A stretch of 13,048 nucleotides of DNA from Betaproteobacteria bacterium (lineage in GTDB: Bacteria > Pseudomonadota > Gammaproteobacteria > Burkholderiales > Rhodocyclaceae), in contig JAGWUW010000034.1 of NCBI GenBank assembly GCA_028868235.1, positions 1-13,048 of the forward strand. The letters run 5' to 3'. Shown in pieces: positions 1 to 7,358 of this stretch. The translations under genes and the position numbers were made by a program. Position 1 is the stretch's first letter; every line of letters starts with the position of its first letter. Under the pieces are notes generated by a model that saw only the letters and a program-made list of their open reading frames with translations, had not been told where the DNA came from and made no database searches.

Positions 1-1496
1 TCGATCATCTTGCCCATCACGCCGCCAGCGCTGTTGGCAGCGCCCATCAGGTTGGCCGATAGTCCAAGCTGTTCGGCTGCTACTTTCTGCATTCCACCGA
101 ACAACACGTTCGATGCAGTATCGGAGCCGGTCAGCGCAACCCCCAGCCAGCCCATTAGCGTGCCGAAGAAAGGATAAAACACTCCAGTTGCGGCAAAGGC
201 CAGGCCAAGCGTGGTATCAAGGCCGGAATAACGGGTTAAAGTCCCTAAGGCCAGCATCAAGACGATCGTGATCAGCGAATAGCGGACAAGCCAAATCGTT
301 CTGCCGTAGGTACGGATCAGTTCAAGCGGGCTGTACTTCATCAGCAGACCACCAACGATCGCGGACAGAAAGATTCCTGTCCCGGTAGCCGACAACAGGC
401 CGAATACGTATTCCGCACCTTCCTTGGTAGGTGTCTGAACGACCGGCGGAACCTTCTCGACCAGCTTGTGCAACCCTTCGATGGGAAATTTCGGAGCAAA
501 TATGCCGTTGAAGTAAGCCTTGACAGCCGGCAAACCCCAGATAAATACGAAGACGGTCAGGATTACCCATGGCATCCAGGCGCGAACGACATCTCCGGGG
601 GCGTGTGTTGCAGTAGCCTTTGGTGCAATCGCCTCGCCGCCATCATGTTCATGACCACGCAGCGTAGTCGAGCGCCAGATTTCTTTAGGCTGCCAGACTT
701 TCATGAACATCACCAGACAGAACATCGACACCATCGCAGCGATGACGTCGACCAGTTCCGGACCAAAATAATTGGACACTAGGAACTGTGGAATGGCAAA
801 GGTTACGCCGGCAACCAGGATGGCCGGCCAAATCTGCAACATCCCCTTGCGTCCGGCGAAGGCCCAAATCAGCCAGAAGGGCACCAGCACCGAGAAGAAG
901 GGCAACTGGCGACCGACCATGGCGGAAACAGCCAGTACGTCGTACCCATGCACCTTCGCCAACGTGATGATCGGGGTACCAAGTGCCCCATAGGCAACCG
1001 GCGCGGTGTTGGCGATCAACGATAGTCCGGACGCCGCCAGAGGTGAGAAGCCGAGGCCGATCAGAATGGCTGCCGTTACCGCCACCGGGGTACCAAAGCC
1101 AGCGGCGCCTTCGAAGAATGCACCGAATGCGAAGGCGATCAGCAGCAATTGCAGGCGACGGTCTTCGGTAATTCCGGCGATGGAGTCCTGCAGAATCTTG
1201 AACGAGCCATTCTGTTCGGTCAGTTGGTGCAAGAAGATGATATTGAGCACGATCCAGCCGATCGGCAGCAAGCCGACCAGGCCGCCCATCATCGCTGCCT
1301 TGCCAGCCATTTCGGCTGGCATGCCGTAGACCAATACGGCGATCAGCAGCGCGCTGAGCAGGCCGGCTGCTGCGGCCACATGCGCCTTCAAATGCAGGAA
1401 GCCGAGCCCGATCAGCATGACCGCGACCGGAATGGCTGCGACCAGCGTACTCAGGAACATGCTCCCCAAGGGGTCATATATCTGTTGCCAGACCAT
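1..1496 (-). CDS. glcA: L-lactate/glycolate permease, LctP family (5' part, cut by left window edge)
   Basis: This is a polytopic inner-membrane permease of the LctP family (LldP/GlcA), which imports L-lactate, D-lactate and glycolate with protons. The minus-strand frame is open from the ATG at 1496 to the window edge, giving 498 residues. E. coli LldP has about 551, so roughly 55-65 C-terminal residues lie outside. It begins MVWQQIYDP, matching the LldP N-terminus. The family signature GAFFEGAAGFGTPVA is at residues 125-139, and MVGRQLPF, GPELVDVI, GWLGVALTGSDT and GGVMGKMI follow in the expected order. Many hydrophobic segments are present. The start is supported by a strong Shine-Dalgarno AAAGGAG six bases upstream. 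The gene is divergent from an IclR-family regulator and lies near glcC and glcDEFG, which favours a GlcA role. Sequence alone cannot separate GlcA from LldP. Confidence 0.93.
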   Translation of the reverse strand, partial: MVWQQIYDPLGSMFLSTLVAAIPVAVMLIGLGFLHLKAHVAAAAGLLSALLIAVLVYGMPAEMAGKAAMMGGLVGLLPIGWIVLNIIFLHQLTEQNGSFKILQDSIAGITEDRRLQLLLIAFAFGAFFEGAAGFGTPVAVTAAILIGLGFSPLAASGLSLIANTAPVAYGALGTPIITLAKVHGYDVLAVSAMVGRQLPFFSVLVPFWLIWAFAGRKGMLQIWPAILVAGVTFAIPQFLVSNYFGPELVDVIAAMVSMFCLVMFMKVWQPKEIWRSTTLRGHEHDGGEAIAPKATATHAPGDVVRAWMPWVILTVFVFIWGLPAVKAYFNGIFAPKFPIEGLHKLVEKVPPVVQTPTKEGAEYVFGLLSATGTGIFLSAIVGGLLMKYSPLELIRTYGRTIWLVRYSLITIVLMLALGTLTRYSGLDTTLGLAFAATGVFYPFFGTLMGWLGVALTGSDTASNVLFGGMQKVAAEQLGLSANLMGAANSAGGVMGKMI

Positions 1497-1502
1497 TTTT
1501 GT

Positions 1503-1509
1503 CTCCTTT
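1503..1509 (-). promoter_or_regulatory. Ribosome binding site of the permease gene
   Basis: On the minus strand AAAGGAG is followed by six bases and then the ATG at 1496. It is a near-perfect Shine-Dalgarno and fixes the start of the permease gene. Confidence 0.85.
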
Positions 1510-1524
1510 TTTCTATTGGGTATG

Positions 1525-1557
1525 CAACACGCCGGGCATTTCGCTCGGCATGTGTTG
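1525..1557. other. Imperfect inverted repeat in the leader of the permease gene
   Basis: The arms CAACAC (1525-1530) and GTGTTG (1552-1557) are perfectly complementary. Inside them GCCG (1531-1534) pairs with CGGC (1546-1549), with a two-base bulge on the right side. The dyad lies about 16 bases upstream of the permease Shine-Dalgarno, in the 132-bp gap between the divergent permease and IclR genes. It could be an RNA stem in the permease leader or a regulator operator. No U-tract follows closely in either direction, so an intrinsic terminator is unlikely. The rest of the gap (1558-1628) shows no promoter I could call with confidence. Confidence 0.5.
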
Positions 1558-1628
1558 ATAACGGTCTTCAACCGCGACTGCCGGTGGAATGACCTTGCTT
1601 AAACCGGGACTGGCGTTCAAAATACTGA

Positions 1629-2495
1629 ATGCTATTCACGGATGTGAACGAATTTGCGGGATGGATGGTTTGGATGTCAACCGATAATAATTTTTGCGGT
1701 GCAGCAATACTCGACCGGGATAATGGGCGACTCCCCAAGGGGAGCGTCCCGGCGATATTTAAGGCGGTTCAGGTGCTCGATACACTTGCCGTCGCCCGTG
1801 AACCACTTTCGCTAGCCACGCTGACTCAACGCTTGGGTTTGCCCAAGAGCAGTCTGCTCAGTCTGTGCAACTCTCTGTGTGAAACCGGACTGGCCCGTCG
1901 TACCGAGCGTGGAAATTATGAACTGGGGAACCGTGTTCTCGACTTTGCCAACGCCTATCTGCGAACAACGGACATTACAAAGGAGTTCGTCCACGCCTGG
2001 GACGAGATGCACGAATTTCACGATGAGGGGGTCGTGCTGGCAGTCCTCGATGGTACCGATGCTGTCTATGTCGGTTGCCGCAATGGAAGGCTACCGCTCG
2101 GCGTTAGTTACCGTATCGGTATGCGCATGCCGGCCTGCTGTACTGCCACTGGCAAGGCGCTGCTCAGCACACTCCCGGAAGCCCAGGTCAAATTACTTTA
2201 CCGTGGCGTTACACTTCCCTCGCTGACTCCGAGCAGTCATGCCAAGCTGAAGTCGCTGATAGATGACCTCGCCGGCATACGCCTCAGGGGCTACGCTGTC
2301 GACGACGAGGAAACTCGCGAGGGCATGTATTGCATCGGAGCACCGGTATTCGATGCCGGCGGCCATGCCATAGCCGCAGTTGCCGTTAGTTTGCTTAAGG
2401 CAGAGGGTGATTCAAAACGCCGTCAGATGACGGATGCCGTTCAGAATCTTGCCGACGTCCTATCGCGCAGGATGGGGGGTAGTAGCCGACGTTAG
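1629..2495 (+). CDS. IclR-family transcriptional regulator
   Basis: This is a DNA-binding regulator of the IclR family, 288 residues from the first ATG. An N-terminal winged helix-turn-helix lies at about residues 41-100 (VLDTLAVAREPLSLATLTQ, then LGLPKSSLLSLC as recognition region). The IclR effector domain spans about 115-285, with the family signatures ATGKALL at 173-179 and CIGAPVFD at 235-242. The start is uncertain: the ATG at 1629 has no clear Shine-Dalgarno, while the in-frame ATGs at 1665 and 1674 would give 276 or 273 residues, nearer the family norm, with a weak purine stretch before 1674. The gene is divergent from the permease and runs tail to tail into glcC with a 4-bp overlap. 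Control of the permease or of the glc genes is an inference from position; the ligand is unknown. Confidence 0.9.
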   Translation: MLFTDVNEFAGWMVWMSTDNNFCGAAILDRDNGRLPKGSVPAIFKAVQVLDTLAVAREPLSLATLTQRLGLPKSSLLSLCNSLCETGLARRTERGNYELGNRVLDFANAYLRTTDITKEFVHAWDEMHEFHDEGVVLAVLDGTDAVYVGCRNGRLPLGVSYRIGMRMPACCTATGKALLSTLPEAQVKLLYRGVTLPSLTPSSHAKLKSLIDDLAGIRLRGYAVDDEETREGMYCIGAPVFDAGGHAIAAVAVSLLKAEGDSKRRQMTDAVQNLADVLSRRMGGSSRR

Positions 2496-2504
2496 CCGTC
2501 GGCT
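2484..2504. terminator. Hairpin over the overlapping stop codons of the iclR-type gene and glcC
   Basis: AGCCGAC (2484-2490) and GTCGGCT (2498-2504) form a perfect 7-bp stem with a 7-base loop that contains both stop codons (TAG at 2493-2495 on plus, TAA at 2494-2492 on minus). It is placed as a bidirectional terminator would be, but no T-tract follows on either strand. Intrinsic termination is therefore doubtful. Confidence 0.35.
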
Positions 2505-3280
2505 TCGAGTCGCATCGATGCCCGGACCAGGCGTTGCTTTTCCTGCTCAAGCTCCAGAAAAGTATCGCGCAGGCTATTGATGTGCTCTCGGGCAATTCGG
2601 CAGGCTTTGTCTGATTCGCGGTCGATGACTGCGGTGTACAAGCGTTCGTGGTGGCGGTCGATCTGACGTTTGTGGACCGGCCGGTGGTAGAGGTTGCTGA
2701 CCGACGCCAGCACACTGCTCAACATCAGGTCGGATAGCGATTGCAGCGTATGCACGAGTACCGGGTTGTGTGATGCATCATTAATCGCCCGATGAAAGGC
2801 ATGGTCCGCCCGTGCCAGTTCCTCGTGGCTGCGAATATCGATATCGGTTTGCATTCCCTGCCACTCTTCATAGCGTCGCCGGATCATGATGAAGTCGGCT
2901 GACGTTCCTCGCTGAGCGGCCAGACGCGCCGCTTCGCTCTCCAGGATGGCGCGGACTTCCAGCAAATCGTACAGCGTACGAGGCTGCGAACTGAACAGGT
3001 GCATCAGCGGACTCGCGTCACGGTCAGCCGACAGTCGGGCGACAAAAGAACCTCGCCCATGCTGGGTCTCGATAATGCCAAGGCCGCGCAAGGCGCGCAG
3101 CCCTTCGCGCAGAGCCGACCGGGAAGTGCCCAGTTTCTCGCACAGGGCGCGCTCGGAAGGTAGCGGGTGTCCGACTTTCAGGATGCCGTCAATGATCAAT
3201 CGTTCGATACGCTCGGCAACGATATCAGCCACCTGCTTGCGTGGCGTGGCGTCTTTTGCTGTGAGGGAAGGGCTTTTCAT
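2492..3280 (-). CDS. glcC: GlcC-type GntR/FadR-family regulator of the glc operon
   Basis: This 262-residue regulator closely resembles E. coli GlcC, the glycolate-responsive regulator of the glc operon. An N-terminal GntR winged helix lies at about residues 14-83 (RIERLIIDGILKVGHPLPSE, then LGTSRSALREGL as recognition region). The FCD ligand domain spans about 105-240 with RTLYDLLEVRAILE at 101-114. D159, H163, H210/H211 and H233 are candidates for the metal/ligand site known in this subfamily. Stretches such as NLYHRP and QIDRHH correspond to the E. coli protein. It diverges from glcD with a 240-bp gap, as in E. coli. A FadR-type palindrome lies 3 bp upstream of its own ATG, which suggests autoregulation. 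The Shine-Dalgarno is weak. The extra N-terminal 8-10 residues relative to E. coli GlcC are unremarkable. Confidence 0.93.
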   Translation of the reverse strand: MKSPSLTAKDATPRKQVADIVAERIERLIIDGILKVGHPLPSERALCEKLGTSRSALREGLRALRGLGIIETQHGRGSFVARLSADRDASPLMHLFSSQPRTLYDLLEVRAILESEAARLAAQRGTSADFIMIRRRYEEWQGMQTDIDIRSHEELARADHAFHRAINDASHNPVLVHTLQSLSDLMLSSVLASVSNLYHRPVHKRQIDRHHERLYTAVIDRESDKACRIAREHINSLRDTFLELEQEKQRLVRASMRLEADG

Positions 3281-3282
3281 TG

Positions 3283-3293
3283 TGGTCCGACCA
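3283..3293. promoter_or_regulatory. Putative GlcC operator next to the glcC start
   Basis: TGGTCCGACCA is a perfect palindrome of the form TGGTnnnACCA, which fits the FadR-subfamily operator form TnGTnnnACnA. It lies 3 bp upstream of the glcC start codon, where bound protein would block transcription or translation start. Binding by GlcC is inferred from the motif and position. Confidence 0.55.
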
Positions 3294-3310
3294 GTTTGTT
3301 TCCAGTGTGG

Positions 3311-3316
3311 ATTTTA
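3311..3316 (-). promoter_or_regulatory. Possible -10 element of the glcC promoter
   Basis: On the minus strand TAAAAT matches the sigma-70 -10 consensus TATAAT in five of six positions. It would place the transcript start near 3304, just upstream of the palindrome at 3283-3293. No convincing -35 hexamer is seen at 16-18 bp, so the call is weak. Confidence 0.3.
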
Positions 3317-3389
3317 TCTGCCGAATGCAGCTTACGCAGCGGTATTTCAAGGAATTTTTATTTGATATGGAGCAAGTTCTGTTGCAAAA

Positions 3390-3404
3390 ACTGGTATGAC
3401 CAGT
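3390..3404. promoter_or_regulatory. Putative GlcC operator upstream of glcD
   Basis: ACTGGTATGACCAGT is a perfect inverted repeat with 6-bp arms and a 3-bp centre. It contains the same TGGTnnnACCA core as the site beside glcC and fits the FadR-subfamily form. It lies 116 bp before the glcD ATG and upstream of the tentative glcD promoter, which suits an activator site. E. coli GlcC activates its operon. The surrounding DNA (3340-3412) is markedly AT-rich. Confidence 0.6.
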
Positions 3405-3414
3405 AAAACATTGC

Positions 3415-3444
3415 TTGGACCGGATTGAATTTCACCCCTAGCAT
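3415..3444 (+). promoter_or_regulatory. Tentative sigma-70 promoter of glcDEFG
   Basis: TTGGAC (3415-3420) and TAGCAT (3439-3444) are separated by 18 bp and lie just downstream of the operator at 3390-3404. Both hexamers are poor matches, as expected for an activated promoter. The operator centre would fall near position -54. This is a guess among weak alternatives. Confidence 0.25.
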
Positions 3445-3520
3445 TTGCCCCTGACATTTGGCATGGCAGCAACTTTTCTTGCTGTGCCGACCTCGAAAAA
3501 CAGTTGATAGGCAACCAGCC

Positions 3521-5020
3521 ATGAACATCCTTTACGACGAGCGTATCGACGGCAAACTGAACCACGTCGACCAGGCCGAACTCCTGGCGTCGCTTCGTGG
3601 TGCCCTGCCTGACCTCGAAATTCTGCATAGTGAAGAGGATCGCAAGCCCTATGAATGCGACGGCCTCTCGGCATATCGCACGATGCCCTTGCTGGTCGCG
3701 CTTCCCGAAAAGCTCGACCAGGTAGCGGAAATACTGCGCATTTGTCGCCGCTTGGGCGTTCCCGTCGTCGCACGTGGCGCAGGGACGGGACTCTCCGGCG
3801 GCGCACTTCCGTTGGAGCAAGGATTGCTTCTGGTGATGGCGCGTTTCAACCGTATCATCGAGATCAATCCGGAAGGGCGCTTTGCCCGTGTGCAACCGGG
3901 GGTTCGCAACCTTGCTATCTCGCAGGCTGCCGAGCCATTCGGGTTGTACTACGCCCCGGATCCGTCGTCCCAGATCGCCTGCTCGATCGGTGGCAATGTG
4001 GCTGAGAACGCCGGTGGCGTGCATTGCCTGAAGTATGGGCTGACCGTCCATAACCTGCTCAAGGTCGATATCCTTACCATTGATGGTGAACGAATCACGC
4101 TGGGCAGCGATGCCCTCGATGCGCCCGGGTTTGACCTCCTCGCGCTATTTACCGGCTCTGAAGGACTGCTTGGCATTGTTACCGAAGTTACGGTGAAGCT
4201 CCTGCCGAAGCCGCAGGTCGCTCGCGTGCTGATGGCCAGCTTTGACGATGTCGAAAAAGCCGGTAAAGCCGTAGCCGATATCATTTCCGCCGGCATCATA
4301 CCCGGCGGCCTCGAGATGATGGACAAGCTCGCCATCCAGGCTGCTGAAGACTTCATTCATGCCGGTTACCCGGTCGATGCCGAGGCGATACTCCTGTGCG
4401 AATTGGATGGAGTCGAAAACGATGTTCGGGAAGACATTGAACGGGTGCGAAACGTATTGGCTATCGCGGGGGCTAACGACGTTCAATTGGCGCGCGACGA
4501 GGCTGAGCGCGTCAAATTCTGGGCCGGACGGAAGAATGCATTTCCGGCCGTCGGGCGGATGTCGCCTGACTACTACTGCATGGATGGAACGATCCCACGC
4601 AAGCAGTTGCCGGTCGTGCTCAAAGGCACCGCCGAACTGGCTGAACAGTATGGCCTGCGTGTCGCCAACGTGTTCCATGCTGGTGACGGCAACATGCATC
4701 CGCTCATTTTGTTCGATGCGAATCAACCTGGCGAATTCGAGCGGGCCGAGGCTCTCGGTGGGGAAATTCTGGAACTCTGCGTGGCCGTCGGCGGCACCAT
4801 CACTGGCGAGCATGGCGTCGGTCGCGAAAAGATCAACCAGATGTGCGTCCAGTTCAACAGCGACGAACTGACCTATTTCCACGCCATCAAGGCTGCCTTT
4901 GATCCGCATGGCTTACTCAATCCCGGCAAAAATGTCCCTACCTTGCATCGCTGTGCCGAATTTGGCGCGATGCATGTCCATCACGGTAATTTGCCGTTCC
5001 CCGAACTGGAGCGTTTCTGA
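3521..5020 (+). CDS. glcD: Glycolate dehydrogenase FAD-linked subunit GlcD
   Basis: GlcD is the main flavoprotein subunit of membrane-associated glycolate dehydrogenase, which oxidises glycolate to glyoxylate and passes electrons to the respiratory chain. From the ATG at 3521 it has 499 residues, the same as E. coli GlcD, and starts MNILYDERIDG like that protein. The N-terminal FAD-binding domain carries RGAGTGLSGGALP at 85-97, PDPSSQIACSIGGNVAEN at 147-164 and TGSEG at 211-215. The C-terminal FAD-linked oxidase domain carries HAGDGNMHP at 386-394, GEHGVG at 429-434 and LNPGKN at 466-471. The frame stays open 21 codons upstream to a TTG at 3458, but those codons have no counterpart in E. coli and are rejected. 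The Shine-Dalgarno is weak (AGG, nine bases upstream). It is the first gene of glcDEFG and overlaps glcE by one base. Confidence 0.97.
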   Translation: MNILYDERIDGKLNHVDQAELLASLRGALPDLEILHSEEDRKPYECDGLSAYRTMPLLVALPEKLDQVAEILRICRRLGVPVVARGAGTGLSGGALPLEQGLLLVMARFNRIIEINPEGRFARVQPGVRNLAISQAAEPFGLYYAPDPSSQIACSIGGNVAENAGGVHCLKYGLTVHNLLKVDILTIDGERITLGSDALDAPGFDLLALFTGSEGLLGIVTEVTVKLLPKPQVARVLMASFDDVEKAGKAVADIISAGIIPGGLEMMDKLAIQAAEDFIHAGYPVDAEAILLCELDGVENDVREDIERVRNVLAIAGANDVQLARDEAERVKFWAGRKNAFPAVGRMSPDYYCMDGTIPRKQLPVVLKGTAELAEQYGLRVANVFHAGDGNMHPLILFDANQPGEFERAEALGGEILELCVAVGGTITGEHGVGREKINQMCVQFNSDELTYFHAIKAAFDPHGLLNPGKNVPTLHRCAEFGAMHVHHGNLPFPELERF

Positions 5021-6087
5021 TGAACGCGCATTGTCAAGATGCTGACCAGAGCCACTTGCTGCTCGAACAAGTGCAAGCTGCGCTAACGAACGCCGCTCCG
5101 GTGCAGATCACCGCTGGAAACAGCAAGCACTTCTTCGGCCGCCCGGCTAGCGGTATTCCGCTTGATACCCGGGGGCATTGCGGTATCGTCAGCTACGATC
5201 CCTCCGAACTGGTGATTACTGCCCGTGCTGGTACGCCGCTGGCAGAGATCGAATCCGCGCTCGCTGCCGCCGGGCAGATTCTGCCTTTCGAACCGCCTGA
5301 TTTCTCGGGAACAGCAACGATTGGCGGCACTGTGGCCGCCGGCCTGTCCGGTCCTCGGCGCCCTTGGGCTGGGTCGGTCCGCGACTATGTTCTCGGTTGC
5401 CGTGTCATTACGGGGCAGGGTAAGCATCTGCGCTTCGGTGGCCAGGTTATCAAGAATGTTGCCGGTTACGACGTCTCGCGCTTGATGTCGGGTAGCCTCG
5501 GTTGCCTTGGATTGATCACCGAGGTCTCCCTGAAGGTGCTACCCAAGCCGCGCACGATCTTGACCCTGCGTCTAGATATCGGGCGCCTGGAGGCATTGCG
5601 TGTTTTTCCCGAGTGGGGGCGTCAGCCTTTGCCGATCACCGCTGCCGCGCACGATGAAAACACGGTGCTGCTTCGACTCGAAGGTGGCGAAGGCTCGGTT
5701 CGCGACGCCCGCCAGAAATTGGGGGGGCAAGAAACGTCAAGCGATTTCTGGGCTGCGTTGCGCGACCATCGCTTGCCATTCTTTGCCGACCCGCGCCCGC
5801 TTTGGCGACTCTCCGTGTCCAGCCATCGTTCACCACTCAATCTTCCCGGTGCATCGATCGTTGACTGGGGGGGAGCACAAATCTGGCTCAAATCCTCGGC
5901 GCCCGCCGACGAAATCCGCCAGTTGGCTCGTACGGCCGGCGGCCATGCCAGTTGTTTCACGCCAGGCATTGACGATAGTCCGCTCATGCCGTTGCCTGCT
6001 GCACTGCTTCGTATCCACCAGCAGGTCAAGGCCCAACTCGATCCACGGGGAATCTTCAATCCAGGCCGCATGTATGCGGACATCTGA
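5020..6087 (+). CDS. glcE: Glycolate dehydrogenase FAD-binding subunit GlcE
   Basis: GlcE is the second, shorter flavin-binding subunit of glycolate dehydrogenase. It has 355 residues (about 350 in E. coli). An FAD-binding PCMH-type domain covers about residues 25-180, with GNSKHFFGRP at 33-42, YDPSELVITARAGTPL at 59-74, GPRRPWAGSVRDYVLG at 111-126 and GGQVIKNVAGYDVSRLM at 140-156. It ends with FNPGRMY, the flavin oxidase C-terminal motif. The ATG overlaps the glcD stop (TGATG), so translation is probably coupled; GGAG at 5008-5011 inside the glcD end is a good Shine-Dalgarno. The second half after residue 180 is less conserved, as is usual for this subunit. Confidence 0.96.
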   Translation: MNAHCQDADQSHLLLEQVQAALTNAAPVQITAGNSKHFFGRPASGIPLDTRGHCGIVSYDPSELVITARAGTPLAEIESALAAAGQILPFEPPDFSGTATIGGTVAAGLSGPRRPWAGSVRDYVLGCRVITGQGKHLRFGGQVIKNVAGYDVSRLMSGSLGCLGLITEVSLKVLPKPRTILTLRLDIGRLEALRVFPEWGRQPLPITAAAHDENTVLLRLEGGEGSVRDARQKLGGQETSSDFWAALRDHRLPFFADPRPLWRLSVSSHRSPLNLPGASIVDWGGAQIWLKSSAPADEIRQLARTAGGHASCFTPGIDDSPLMPLPAALLRIHQQVKAQLDPRGIFNPGRMYADI

Positions 6088-6102
6088 TCCAAAACTGTCG
6101 CC

Positions 6103-7320
6103 ATGCAAACTAATCTGAGTGAATCGGCGCGCCGACGTATCGGCGCCGACGTGGCTGAAAGCGTGCTGCGTGCATGTGTTCATTGCGGCTTCTGCAACGC
6201 CACCTGTCCAACCTACCAGGAGCTCGGTAACGAGCTGGATGGTCCGCGGGGCCGTATATATTTAATGAAGCAGATGTTCGAGACCGGTGTGGTCAGCAAA
6301 AGCACGCGAACCCATCTCGATCGCTGCCTGACCTGTCGCAATTGCGAAACGACCTGCCCCTCCGGGGTCCAGTACCACAAGCTGCTCGATATCGGGCGTG
6401 CCGCTATCGAAGAGTTGTCGCCACGACCGTTCGTGGAACGCCTGCGTAACCGAATACTGCGCAGCATCCTGCCGTACTCGGGTGTTTTCAAGGTGTCCCT
6501 GACCGTGGCGCGCCTATTCCGTCCTCTATTGCCAAGGACGATCGCTACCAAGATTCCGTCACAACCCCGTTCAGCCGGGCTGCGTCCTCCTGCGCGTCAC
6601 GCTCGCACCATGCTGATGCTTGAAGGTTGTGTACAGCCAGGGCTTTCTCCCAATACCAACGCCGCCGCCACCCGCATTCTCGACAAGCTGGGTATCAGTA
6701 TCCTGCCGGTTCCAGAAGCTGGCTGTTGCGGTGCAGTTGATTACCACCTGAATGCTCAAGAGGTCGGACTGGCCAAAGCCAGGCGCAACATCGACACCTG
6801 GTGGCCTGCGATAGAAAATGGAGCAGAGGCCATCATCCAGACGGCCAGCGGCTGTGGTGCCTTTATCAAGGAATACGCCTTCCTGCTGCGGGACGATCCA
6901 GTCTATGCGAGTAAAGCCGGCGTGGTTAGCAAACTCGCCAAGGATTTGGTCGAGATAATTGGTGCGGAGCCGGTGGAAACGCTGGGCATCAAGTCCGATA
7001 AACGACTTGCCTTCCACTGTCCGTGCACCCTGCAGCACGCCCAGAAGTTGGGTGGTGCTGTCGAAAATGTCCTGAGCCGTCTTGGGTTTTCGCTTACCTC
7101 AGTACCAGAAAGCCATTTGTGCTGCGGGTCAGCAGGAACCTATTCCATAACCCAGCCTGAACTCTCCCTGCGCTTGCGCGATCGCAAACTGAACGCGCTA
7201 GAAAGCGGTGCGCCGGATGTCATTGTCACCGCCAATATCGGTTGCCAGTCCCATCTCGACGGCGCCGGTCGCACCCGCGTCCGGCACTGGATCGAACTGG
7301 TCGACGAGGCACTTGCCTAA
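6103..7320 (+). CDS. glcF: Glycolate dehydrogenase iron-sulfur subunit GlcF
   Basis: GlcF is the iron-sulfur subunit that moves electrons from the flavin subunits GlcD/GlcE towards the quinone pool. It has 405 residues (407 in E. coli). Two ferredoxin-type 4Fe-4S motifs are complete: C25, C28, C31, C35 followed by P36, and C75, C78, C81, C85 followed by P86. Two cysteine-rich domains of the CCG type follow: C176, C208-C209-G210 and C251 in the first; C306/C308, C340-C341-G342 and C381 in the second. The gene begins 15 bp after glcE. It has no obvious Shine-Dalgarno, so coupling to glcE translation is likely. All cluster cysteines expected for the family are present. Confidence 0.96.
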   Translation: MQTNLSESARRRIGADVAESVLRACVHCGFCNATCPTYQELGNELDGPRGRIYLMKQMFETGVVSKSTRTHLDRCLTCRNCETTCPSGVQYHKLLDIGRAAIEELSPRPFVERLRNRILRSILPYSGVFKVSLTVARLFRPLLPRTIATKIPSQPRSAGLRPPARHARTMLMLEGCVQPGLSPNTNAAATRILDKLGISILPVPEAGCCGAVDYHLNAQEVGLAKARRNIDTWWPAIENGAEAIIQTASGCGAFIKEYAFLLRDDPVYASKAGVVSKLAKDLVEIIGAEPVETLGIKSDKRLAFHCPCTLQHAQKLGGAVENVLSRLGFSLTSVPESHLCCGSAGTYSITQPELSLRLRDRKLNALESGAPDVIVTANIGCQSHLDGAGRTRVRHWIELVDEALA

Positions 7321-7346
7321 TTCAGTGCGTATAGCAAACCCTTTCC

Positions 7347-7352
7347 AAAGGA
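7347..7352 (+). promoter_or_regulatory. Ribosome binding site of glcG
   Basis: AAAGGA is followed by six bases and the ATG at 7359, which supports that start. It sits in the small palindrome CCTTTCCAAAGG (7340-7351), so a short stem might partly mask it. Confidence 0.7.
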
Positions 7353-7358
7353 ACACCC

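Noticed and set aside
1149..1592. 147-residue plus-strand frame over the permease gene
   Set aside because: It is antisense to a clear LctP-family membrane protein. The His/Gln/Asp-rich product reflects the opposite strand of hydrophobic codons.
3350..3370. IHF site in the AT-rich stretch before glcD, as reported for E. coli glc
   Set aside because: On the minus strand TATCAA is present but the TTR part of the consensus is missing, so the match is too weak to call.
3459..3474. Sigma-54-like promoter TGGCAT upstream of glcD
   Set aside because: The required GC at the -12 position is not at the right spacing, and no sigma-54 activator gene is nearby.
3458..3520. Upstream in-frame extension of glcD to a TTG codon at 3458
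   Set aside because: The ATG at 3521 gives exactly 499 residues and the N-terminus known for GlcD. The extra 21 codons resemble nothing in the family and would cover the leader.
3347..4051. 234-residue minus-strand open frame over the glcC-glcD gap and glcD start
   Set aside because: It is antisense to glcD, resembles no known family and has no start signals. It is explained by codon bias of glcD.
4145..4909. 254-residue minus-strand open frame inside glcD
   Set aside because: It lies wholly antisense to the strongly conserved glcD sequence and shows no protein family features.
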